From Apostichopus californicus (lineage: Eukaryota > Echinodermata > Holothuroidea > Aspidochirotida > Stichopodidae), in the NCBI GenBank assembly GCA_020650975.1, contig JAIPMN010000763.1, positions 17,474 through 81,473 on the forward strand: a DNA stretch of 64,000 bases. The letters run 5' to 3'. Positions 13,341 to 23,932 of this stretch are shown one piece after another. The position numbers and the translations under genes were made by a program. How positions within the stretch are numbered: the stretch's first letter is position 1; every line of letters begins with the position of its first letter. The notes below the pieces were generated by a model, which saw only the letters and a program-made list of their open reading frames with translations, was not told where the DNA came from and did no database searches.

Positions 13341-13826
13341 AGTATGTATTCTAGTAAGTTGGTTCAGAATCCTTTTCCAGACTGAGAGCTATTTCCTTAC
13401 AAAGGTCAAACAGTGTGGAAACTCTACACTAATGAAGAAGGATCAAATTGAGATGGAGAATTCCATAAGGAGAGATAAAAGGACTAAATTTAACACAGGT
13501 GACATAGACAAATCACCTTTCTTCTGACACCTCAGTTCAATTCCCAGGAGGAATTAGAGGCAAGGATGATAACTCTCATCACAGCATCATTAATCAACAT
13601 CCGCATCATAAATTCTCTGCTTGTAAATAAAATATCTTTGAAAGTATCTGAAGCTGTACACAGAGTATTAAGCTAAAATTAATTTGAAAATTTCAACTGC
13701 ATAGTAATTGAGCAAAAGGCAATCTAAAGCAATCATATTCATAATTAAAGTCACATAGCAGGCATACACTATGACATATAACTCATGAAAGTATTGAAGG
13801 CATGACTGCATATTATAGCCTATACA
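13341..13826. other. Intergenic stretch, nothing recognised
   Basis: Unique-looking sequence after the minisatellite. The open frame that runs into it from the repeat ends at 13527 and shows no domain. Confidence 0.5.

Positions 13827-13860
<34 letters not shown>
13827..13860. repeat. (TAAG)n microsatellite
   Basis: About eight uninterrupted TAAG units. Confidence 0.95.
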
Positions 13861-15086
13861 TAGCCTACACATAGACAGCAGCGATTGACAAACAACAACA
13901 AATTAAGAAACGTGAAGATGTAATCACATTACTATAGTTTCAATATCTTAATTTTATGGCATTTGAATAGGTTTCTCTACACAAACTTTTAACATAACAT
14001 ATTTCATACTAATCAAATGCATACAATCAAATCACATATGGAATCCTTGCAGAACTCGGCACAAAACAACTCGTTATGCAGCAAATATCGCTACAAAATA
14101 CGCACATTTTGCGCTAACTCTTTTCATAACTTTCTAAGTATTGCACTCAGAAAACTCTTTTTTATGTCATTTTGAAGAATATTGTGTCCTCTTTACAATG
14201 ATGTGTCGTTATTTATTATGCGTGTGAACTAAACCCCATACTTTTTAATCTGAAAAAGTAAAAACCACTTCGGAAAGCAGTGAACCACTTCAAAATGTCA
14301 CTATCTCTCAATGCTTACATTGTGCTAGCTGGGAGTGTGATTGCGTAACCAATTTCTTTCCTATGCCAAAGAAATGTTCGTTGACTCTTCTCTCTAGTGA
14401 TATAAAATTTGACTTACTTGGTCAATATTAAGGCTTGTACTTTTCACCAGCAAATCAAAAGCATCATATGAAATTTGTGAAGTCCTCCTTCACGTGGCTA
14501 ATCTGAACACACCACAGTGTGCAGTGCTCTCACAGCAATTTCAGAGAGTGAAAACCGCAATGCTTCCTGTACGAGCAACCGCATTTAATTCTCCCACAAC
14601 GGGCCGTTTATTGAGTAAAAGTTTCCATATGCTGATGCATGTCCCCCCAGTACCCCCCCCCCCCTCACATATCAATCTACAAATTAACTGCAAATTCTAT
14701 GCAATCAATTACTATGTCAAGAATTAATAATATTTCATAAAGCTGAACCACAAGTGCTCAATGAATGTGCGGAAATAACCTCTTACCAACTGCCATTGCT
14801 TTCCAAAAACCAAAATCTTGGAAAAAATGCAGTTTGAGCTATATATTAAAAGCAAGTAGCATTGTGCAAGAACTTGTGAAAATGCTAAGTAAAAGTAGCT
14901 ATTAGCTATTAGCTCGGTTGGCAAGACTATTGTTCTTAAAGCACATATCTAATATCCTTGTTACACCTAATAAGAGGGATTGTTCCAGAAGAATTCATTT
15001 ACTTAGAAAATGATACAGTACTCTTTGTACCTATATTAAATCTCACTGATTAAATTCAATTATCTATAACATGTTACTATTGCTTA
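13861..15086. other. Intergenic stretch, nothing recognised
   Basis: Contains poly-C runs near 14643-14668. No coding or RNA gene signal is recognised. Confidence 0.55.
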
Positions 15087-15368
15087 TCATAATTCAAGGC
15101 AAAGTACGATACTATTAAGTTTATGTATGATATTATGGGTCAATAAACCAATATACAGGCATTGAATTTCTCTCAAATCTGCTATCTTTCTATACTCAAC
15201 ACTGTGAAGTACATTACTGGAATGTTTCTTAATAAAAACATGGTCCAGTAACCCGCAAGATTGCCCAATTCTGGGGGTACAAGTTAGTCTCCCTGAAGTA
15301 ATGCAATTAACTGGCTCACTTTGTCGCATTTCACTCATCATCATCAAATCTTTCCCTGTGCCATTCAA
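15087..15368 (-). mobile_element. Probable LINE endonuclease fragment (decayed)
   Basis: The minus-strand translation contains LTCTPRIGQSCGLLDHVFIK followed shortly by VLHSVEYRKIAD. This matches the pattern at the C-terminal end of the LINE apurinic endonuclease domain, 'hxxPTRxxxxSxxxIDHIFh ... xxxDITDHxPh'. The DH of 'LDHVF' is kept; the second ITDH motif is not clear. No intact reverse transcriptase follows, so this would be a truncated, dead copy. The match is from memory of the family pattern and is moderate only. Confidence 0.45.
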
Positions 15369-15859
15369 CCAAGATTGAGTGGGATAATACTGTTATAGGC
15401 CATTCTACCGAATGCGGGCGTGCTTCCCCCTTGATTGACCTCTTGACGGGAGGGCAAATTGCTCCCCTCTTTTTCTGAATGGGAATGGGACTAGCCCGAG
15501 CTTTATCCAGCCCATCATGAGAGGTGGGGTTAGGACAGCTTAGCCGGGGAAACGTCGACAAACGTAAATAAACAATTACCTTGGGGTGTAATAGATACGA
15601 TGGATTTTATCAGTTGTGGTTTTCCTCGCTTGCTTATCTCTGTATCGACATAAACTGTGTTTTCCAAAATTGGTTGTGTGTACAAAAGACCGATGCAGTG
15701 GGAATTAAGGTTTTACGTTAGGCATAGCTGAGAAGTATACAGTGTAGCTGCCCGCATATATCCGCATACATTCAGTATAAAGTTTCAGCTACTTTCTTGA
15801 AGACTTCCAGATAATTGTCAAAGCCCATTATTATTATTAACGATATTTTCCTGTACAAC
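15369..15859. other. Locally GC-richer stretch, unassigned
   Basis: 15390-15560 is visibly more GC-rich than its surroundings. A 76-codon minus-strand open frame covers it (15331-15561), but I recognise no family. It could belong to the neighbouring LINE remnant or be unrelated. Confidence 0.35.
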
Positions 15860-16009
15860 ATGTCGCAGGAGACTAAGCAAAGTATGTGGTCGGATGATGA
15901 GGTATTCGCATTGCTTGGCATTTGGTGGGATGCGAGTATTATGCCTAAACTTGATGGGACGTGCCGCAGAGTTTTGGTTTCTTGTCATTCAGACTATGGT
16001 CCGAAATAA
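15860..16009 (+). pseudogene. Myb/SANT-like DNA-binding domain fragment
   Basis: From an ATG at 15860 the translation runs MSQETKQSMWSDDEVFALLG, then IWWDASIMPKLDGT, and stops after about 50 codons. WSxDEVxxLLxIWxDxxIxxxLDGT is the first half of the trihelix/Myb-SANT-like domain found in PIF/Harbinger-associated proteins and related host genes. The expected second helix block (RNxxVYxxIxxxL) is missing, and the frame ends at TAA. It is either a broken transposon-derived copy or a first exon whose continuation I cannot see. No Harbinger transposase was found nearby. Confidence 0.4.
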
Positions 16010-18105
16010 AAAAAGACCACAACAAACAATAATGGTGAACGAAAGATATGAATACATTTTGAGCCAGCATGAATTGATCGAGTAACAAAGGTTGAATGTT
16101 CTAGACCTACAAAGCCTAGTCGATAAGCCAAACTTTCATAAAAGCACACCAAAACCTTCCACAAACCGGTCACTATGAATATTGCTGAACTCTGTATTAT
16201 AATATAATAACAGGAAATGTGCAAAGTTGTACATGTTGCTTTGATAAATAACTACTTAAAACAGATAGGCTTATTCCCATTCTCGATTACATTTATAGCT
16301 TGAGATCGAGTGTAAAGCCCAGGCTACAAAGGTTGTGCCACGGTGACCGTAAAGTGTCTAGTCTACAAGCCATAACTTCTTGCAATGCAATTATTGCAAT
16401 ACAAGCAAAATACACTGATAGTGTAATTTCTTGTGGCAGCTTGCCAAGAAAAGTTTTTACATCAATGTCAAGTAAAATCGTACAGTATAAAATAGGTGGG
16501 GACATCGAGTTGCAACAAAACCATTTGCAGCATGTCTCGAGCCCAACCCAACCATTTTGTGTTAGGGGTTAAATATTTTATATTTGGGTAAAGTGTGCAA
16601 ACAGTTTTTTTTTCAGAGTTGTTGGAACAATTTTAGGAACACAAAGTCGGCATATCTGCTAGAATATTACTATTATTTTTAGGTTGTCCATTTTATTTGC
16701 TTTCAGTTTGGAAACTATGAACGATTTGTTTTACTCGAAGGAACATTAAGTATAAACTTCAACAAAGATGAAAGTTTTCAGTTATCGTGTACACAAAGCT
16801 TGGGTATCACATACATACCCATACATGCAAGCTAACAGCCACACACACATAGGCCATCACAATCACATCTCAAAATGACTAAAAAGCCAACAATGATGAC
16901 TCCTGGAATCTCTGCTATGGAACTTTAGAGTGTTGTTAAAATGTATGATTTTAACCCTAACAGCATACATCCAATTAGTCTGTACCTTTCAATGACCTCA
17001 TAGCTGTCTTAGTGAAGGTAGGATGCCAATCAACTTCCTTCATTAGATAACAATCCATGAAAGAAAAGGGCTGACTTGTCTCTTCTTTCTAACCTCAAGA
17101 CATTGTGAGATGAGAAGGCACAAGCCCTGCTTCATTAAACTGTCCTGGTCTCTGATGACACTCAGGCTGCAGCAGGAAGCATGCATAAAAAGAATATCTA
17201 TCTAGATTGAAACCACAGGTATTAGTAAATCTTCTGTCCTAAATATAGCATCTGGGCCAGCATTAGACTTTGCTGGTGACAAGTTGAACCTTTAAGAGGA
17301 GACCGCCTCTTGATTGCAACACAAGGTAAATAGCGATGCAAAAATCAAAATGGCTGTTGAGAGAAAGCTTTCCCAAGGAGTCAACAACAGCAGCAAAGTG
17401 AGAACTAGAATATTTTTTCCTCTTCTGATAAGAGGTTATTTTTGGTACTTTTTTCAACATTGACAAACTATTTGTACATTTCATCAAGCCAAGTTTCAAC
17501 AACATTAAGATAACTTGGATTCACAATTGCCAACTTTTCAAAACATCAGTACCTCAAATTTACAAGCTAAATTTAGTGGAGCATTAACAATGCATTACAA
17601 ATTCTCTTTGTTTCCTTCCTCTCTAGACATGTGTTAAATGCCATGTATTTCCTATTGGCCTATGGTAGGAAAGAAACAGTACACCTTTCAGTATAGCTTT
17701 CTTGACACCAATGGCTTCTGTCTGAGATCTTGTGATAAGATATATAGATCTAAAGTATGATATTTCATAGCTAAAGGAGAGTTGTGGTCCATTCCAATTA
17801 TTCTAAATCACTCTTTGGAAAATAATTCAATAGGTTTCCCACAAAACCAATGATTCTGAAGAACAACACTTGTCACATTCTTAATAATAGAGTTATATGG
17901 TTGATGTTTAATACAATGCTGTACAAAAGGCATTAGGTTTTGGACAGTTTGACAGTGATTGACCATTGCTATTCATAACCAGAATGCAAAATGCATAGAG
18001 GTTTCAATGACTTCATTATAATAGACTTCCGCTTGTTCACCAGAAACAACTCTTATAATATAAATGTCCTGACTTCTACATGAGATCTCAAGTATAACAT
18101 TTTTT
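16010..18105. other. Intergenic stretch, nothing recognised
   Basis: No coding segment, RNA gene or clear repeat. A 90-codon open frame at 16300-16572 overlaps one of similar length on the other strand and is probably chance. Confidence 0.5.
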
Positions 18106-18765
18106 CAGTTTGACCGCCCGCCTGTGACCCAGATTACCTTTGACCTCCACCAAAAGAATTGAGTTCTTCTATTCAGTAAGACGCATCCACATGCCAAGTA
18201 TGAAAACTATCCATGCTTCCTAACTTGAGATATCATGTTTACAAGGTTTTCAATATTTGACCCCTGGTGACCTCAGATGACCTTGACCTCCACCAAAACA
18301 TAGGATTCTTCCTCTCAATGTGACATATCTACATACCAGGTATTCAAAGTATCCATGATTCCTAACTTTAGATATCATGTTGACAATGTTTTCAGTGTTA
18401 AACATCTGGTGACCTCAGATGACCTTTGACCTTCACGAAAAACAATAGGCTTCTTCTCAATATGACACATCCACATGATATGTATGAAATGTATTCATGC
18501 TTCCTATCAGTTTTCAGTGTTTGACCTCTGGTGACCTTTGACATTCACCAGAAGTATTTAGAGTTCTTCTACTTACTATAATGCATCCACATGCTGCTTA
18601 TGAAAGTATCCATGCTTCCTATCTTGGAGATAAAGTGTTTAAAAGGTTTCAGTGTTTGACCTCTGATGACCACCTGAACAGAAACAATAGGCTTCTTCCT
18701 CTCAATATGATGCATCATGATATGAAGAATGAATAGTATCCATGGTTCCTATTTTGAGATATCAT
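18106..18765 (+). repeat. TGACCTTTGACC repeat family, block 2 (tandem array)
   Basis: About five tandem units of roughly 110-145 bp. Each has 'TTTGACC.CTGGTGACC' followed by 'TGACCTTTGACCTCCACCA', then 'AAAACAATAGG.TTCTT', 'CATCCACATGCCAAGTATGA', 'ATCCATG.TTCCTA' and 'GAGATATCATGTTTACAA'. A perfect DR1 arrangement (TGACCTTTGACCT) is at 18420-18432, with near matches at 18134-18146, 18278-18289 and 18532-18544. Non-coding. Similar arrays are common in marine invertebrate genomes, but I cannot give a library name. Confidence 0.85.
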
Positions 18766-20154
18766 GTTTACAACTGGGCATCATACACACACCATCGTCA
18801 TCATGACTGCATTGGTTACGATTATCATCGAAACCAAGATGGGGTTTTATCTAAATGTTATGGAGTCCATGCAAGAACAAGCACTCCTTGTGATTCTTCT
18901 TCTTCTCATTACTTACCTAATGATTGATACTATACATCAACGGATGCAATTAATACTTATCCCATCATCTTATATGTAAAATTTCATAATTTTGCATTGG
19001 GCCCACAATGATCTTCCTTGCATACTGGATGTAGCATTTCCTACACTTGTCCTAACTCCCAACATTGCTGGCAAATCTCACATAATGTATAAACGTAACT
19101 TTTACACTAAATTATGAAGCACTTAGTCTCCTTTATTTACCATTTACACTCAATATACATAAATTCCTTTGATGTAATGCCACTAACAAAGACTGACATA
19201 TGATGAACGTAATGTTCAATCAACAGTGCTGAAGACTGTTTGCACATTATAGGATAAACTAGATCCAAAAAGATTAACCTAATTCTTTACACAGCACACA
19301 TGATATGTTCCCAAAGCCTTAACAAAAAAGACTGAAAACTTCATTTGCTTTGACTTAAACATTTAGCTTATTTAAATTAAAGCTAAGAAATTCCACAACT
19401 GCAGGCCAGGCAGCCAAGTAGAATATTGTATAGTTCACACTGAGGTGAACCTACCAAAGATCATCTCCTATTACAGAAACCATTTATCAAAAACCCAATA
19501 ACAATAACATATTCTCTAACCAGAGCTAGTAAGTCACACCTCGCTAACGTCCATTGCGTCTTTGGTAATGAACTGCAACCAACAGTCTACTTTAGGGGGA
19601 AAGATTCATCTCTCAAAGGGGCAATTCCAGGAAGTACACCTATTTTGTGACGTCAGCTTTGATACAAATTGTTTCAAAGTAATCACATTAACGATGAGAT
19701 CATACAGAGTGCAACAGTTTGATATATGAACAACGTCTATAGGAAGAGACTGTCTACTGAGTGGCAATAACACAGGAAGTCTTAAGACCACTCACTGAGC
19801 ACGGCTTAGAGTCATCAAAGTACTGCAGTCATCCTATATTCTAATTAAATTCTGTACGTGGGGAATGATGTGGCAGGTGAAGTACTTAACTGAATACATA
19901 TGAAACAGTTACATAACAAGGTAACATCAATGTCCCCAAAGCTTATTTACTAACTGTGCTTTGCTCTGTCTATGTCAGACACAGCTTTGCACATTTTTGA
20001 ATGAACATCTTTCTTTTCAAAAAACCACAACTTCTACTCCAAAGAACTAAACTTTCTTCCAATGGACAGATGATTGATTTTGTTTTGGAAACAAATAAAT
20101 CATAACAATCAACCACAAGTTGTGATGCTTCAGTACAGCACTAACAACATTTCC
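18766..20154. other. Intergenic stretch, nothing recognised
   Basis: No coding or RNA gene signal is recognised. It contains one perfect TGACGTCA at 19648-19655. Confidence 0.5.
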
Positions 20155-20490
20155 ATGAAAGAGAGTTTCATATTAAAAATAGTCAATCATGCATTTCCAA
20201 ATTTCAGGTGATTTAATTGGCTTATAGTCCATTACCCATTGTCTGCAAACATTCTGCATCTGTAGTGCTCAATGAACACAAAGCATATTGTTCAACTGCA
20301 ACTTCTTGTCCGGTTACTTCCCCTGTGTGAAGATAGCATAGTTTGTGCTATAGGCTATCATATGTGTACACTCAAATATCATAACCTTAGGCCTTGTTGA
20401 CACACATTTTGGCAAAAAGCGATCATAGTAGTTCTACTTGAATTGTTGCTGAAAATATCGGTAATATCTGAACCATTGTTTTGATCACAA
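20155..20490 (-). repeat. Dispersed repeat 'A', copy 2 (inverted relative to copy 1)
   Basis: Its reverse complement aligns with 7315-7655 over about 330 bp. Conserved blocks include ACAAGGCCTAA, ATGATAGCCTATAG, ACACAGGGGAA, TGTTCATTGAGCACTACAGA and GACTATTTTTAAT. The two copies differ by many substitutions and short indels, so both are old. Confidence 0.7.
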
Positions 20491-23400
20491 ATGTTATGAA
20501 TTGAGACAATTTATTAAATTTTGTGAGAAGCTAACATCTCTGATACTGAACAGGATGTTTCATCTATGTTTGTTCTCTAGGAAAGTAGGCATTGAGAGTT
20601 GCTTAAGTAAAATATGTGCATTCATACCACAGTAATCTCTATGTTGCAAACTTCAGTAAAGTTTTGAGGTCCCTTTGACCACATGCTTTAGCTTTGTGCA
20701 TCGTTCATGTTTAACCTACTTCATACATTGTCATTTTAGCCATTGAAGCTTGAGGTTTTTTTGCATGAAAAGTTATTTACATACTAGCGTTGTGTGGTAG
20801 TCGGATCACACAACCGGTATCGTAACTACAACCAGGATTTTCCTCAACTTTCATCTATGGTTCAAAGCACTTAGTTACGAGACTGTCAATGTCATACATT
20901 CAATATGCCTAGCCTAGGCTATGTACATACTCTTACACGCACGGTTATACAAAAAATAATAATAACACGCTATATTAGGGCCTTTGTTTTTTAAAATACA
21001 CTTCCAAAAAGAAAAGCACAAAACTTGGTAAAAAGCAACCCACACCATCCTTCATTCATACTCGACGTACGATATTAGATTAACACGTTCGCACGTGGAT
21101 TAAACTTGTAATCCGTACACAAACAGAAATTGGGAGTTCCCCAGTATTCCATGATATTGGAATAGGGCAAAACCTTCAAGTTCAAAAGTTCACAATGAAA
21201 ACTATCAGCAAGTCACCACGTGTTTGGAACTTCAGACATTAAGAATGTAATAAAGGGGCTTACATAGGGGATTATAAACAACATAAAATAAGAATAGTAC
21301 AGATTTATTTATATCATTAATCGGCTGTTGTTTACTCCAGAAAATATACTTTCAATACGTACAAAATCAATTTTTGGTACAAAAGTTCTTAAAAATTGAA
21401 AAAGTAGCGAAAGATAACTATAAATGACATCGTGAAACCCCCACATTAATAAACAAATCCAATTCATTACAGCATCAAATCTCAACTACCGCACTGCGCT
21501 GTGTGTACCAGTACTATACCCTAGGCTATAATAATATACAGTTCCGTGCGAAGATGGATTTAAACTGGATATACTCCCTGCGGTTTTGGCTCAAAATTGA
21601 TTAAAAACGTTATAATTATTATAACAAAATGAGGTGAAATGCTTAAGGGTAAGATTTTGTACATGGGAACCTTCACAATCATCGTTTGAAGGAAGAATAA
21701 ATAACGAAAATTTCAGAATAAATTTGAGGTCCCGTAACATGCTGAGCCCAAGTAACGTTCGATATTTGGTGTAGCCTAGGTCCAAATTACTACGTGAAAA
21801 TTTGATTCGTTAATATATAGGTCTAGGCCAGTACGTAAATTGATCAGATATTATTCAAACTAAGAACACAGAAACCAGAAATAAACGTGTTTTCTTTTCT
21901 TTATTTCAAATAGTAACACGTAGATATTTTTATTATATCCGGGATTCCCGGGAATGATACCGAAACGAATGTAATAACCGATTGTTTTCCCAATACCGGT
22001 AGTATTTACACATTGCACTGTGATCGGGACTAGTCAATACCGGGATACCAGGATTCACTTGATTACTGGGATCCCGCACAACGCTATTACATACTAACTG
22101 TAATTGGAAAGGGGTCAGAACTGGCCGGGGTTGGGTTAACCTGCCAATGGTGATGAGAAAAAGGGAAAATACGTTCAAGTTTGAATAAAATTTGCTTTGG
22201 GTAACTGTTTGTTAATGGTAACATTCTACAGGGGTTCATAACAGTTGTGAGCAAGAACTTGGCCTCATAGGGAGTGTTCTTTTGTCGTCTATATGTACAG
22301 TACATGTAATATTTTCTACAAACTATATGTGGCTCAATAAAATCAATTAAAAGTGCAGTAGTTTTATTCTTACATTTTGTCTCTCTAGAGGCATTGCTTC
22401 ACTTTACATTGATTTCCAACATTCACGGCAAATGCATAGCCTATTACATTTTCATTGACATTATACAAGGTGGTTGTATACCATACAGTAGTGTGCATTG
22501 CATGATGTCTAGGCTGGCATATATGGCAACTACTTGTCTACCACAACATTTCCTGCTTTGGAATATGACAGTAATCTTGTTGTTGTACAGTATATTAGTT
22601 ACAGGTTTCATAATTTGATTTGTTTTTTAGAACATTATAGACCTGTCACCATACACTTCTGTTGCTTACAAGCCAATGTGTTGTCAAGGGTCATTTAACA
22701 TTTAAAGTAAGTCCATGTTTTCATGGAAGACTGCAGGGACAGAAGTTTTTCTGAGCGTACGCAAACATTTGAAGACATTGTATCCCGCAGATGCAACACT
22801 TAAAATCATAATAACAATACTGAAGAAAGAGGAATAATACTCATATCTATTTGATAACTTTATTTCCCAACTGACTGGTATTACCAATGCATAGTCCACT
22901 GTCATATGTCATTTTTGCTTGAAATCAATGGTAAATGATGAAAAGACACTTAAATTACTGGAATTTTCAAAAATATTCTTTGAAAAGATCATAACCATAG
23001 CAAGTTTAGTGGCTGTTCTCAAAGGTATTCCCTTCACAGAAGGTTAGTCCCTGAGGATAGGTCACAATCAAGCATAACACCCAACTGACGTCAGAGACCA
23101 CTCAAAGACCACTCCAAGACCAGGTGTAATGACCATTATTCCATTTACTAACTTCAAGACCGTTTAGCCTGGCTTGTCAGCAAGAACAGCGTAACTTACT
23201 TAAAGAACAGTATCACAGGGTTAAGCCGCTTTCAGTGCATATTCTGATGAGGAACTGGCACTTTTTCCAGAACAATGTAACAGAATTAAACACAAATTCT
23301 GTACTATAAGTCTTGTACCTTAGTTATATGTTGTGTTATATATTTTGCACCTTGTGATATATAGTTAATTTCACAATTTATTAAATCATGTCACAGATAT

Positions 23401-23641
23401 TTCCTCAACAATAAAATGGGAAAAACTGAGTTAAGGATATTTTAAAAAGGAATTTGGAAAATTGCATTAGTTTGGAAATTTACTATGAAGTAAACCAGAG
23501 TAGGCCTACTTGCTAAGCAGTCAAACTTACAATTTATATCTACCTTTTTGTACCACTATTTTAGTTGATAATTCCATCAACTATTTGAGAGGTTCATGTT
23601 TTGCTCATACATCTCTCTCTTCAATGAATATGGCTTTGTGA
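20491..23641. other. Intergenic stretch, nothing recognised
   Basis: No coding segment is recognised. 21940-22075 is rich in GGGAT and CCCGG words, including the 12-bp palindrome ATTCCCGGGAAT at 21944-21955. A perfect TGACGTCA is at 23086-23093. Confidence 0.5.
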
Positions 23642-23932
23642 TCCAGAACTTCTGATCATGATTGTGTTCACATGGGTTATTGGTCTGAGATCTGATAACA
23701 CTTTTGTCATAAGACAATGAGCGTGTTAAACCATGTGAACACACTCATGATCAGGAACTTCTGATCATGATTGTGTTCACATGGGTTATTGGTCTGAGAT
23801 CTGATAACACGTTCGTCATCAGACAATGAGCGTGTTAAACCATGTGAACACACTCATGATCAGGAACATCTGATAATGAGTGTGTTCACTTGGGTTATTG
23901 GTTTGAGATCTGATAACACGTTCATGATCATA
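23642..23932. repeat. 109-bp tandem repeat with internal dyad symmetry (2.6 copies)
   Basis: The word AACTTCTGATCATG starts at 23647 and 23756, and the third unit (AACATCTGATAATG) starts at 23865, giving an exact 109-bp period. Within a unit, TGATCATGATTGTGTTCACA lies near the start and TGTGAACACACTCATGATCA near the end. The two are reverse complements apart from one base, so each unit can fold into a long hairpin. The copies are nearly identical, apart from the more diverged third one. Confidence 0.92.

Noticed and set aside
13132-13527. 131-codon frame
   Set aside because: Most of it is translated minisatellite; repetition alone keeps it open.
21940-22075. Possible hAT-type element from GGGAT/CCCGG-rich sequence
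   Set aside because: Only short palindromic words; no paired ends, target duplication or transposase could be seen.
23642-23932. CRISPR-like array (regular repeats)
   Set aside because: The repeat is continuous at 109 bp with no unique spacers, and the DNA is animal.
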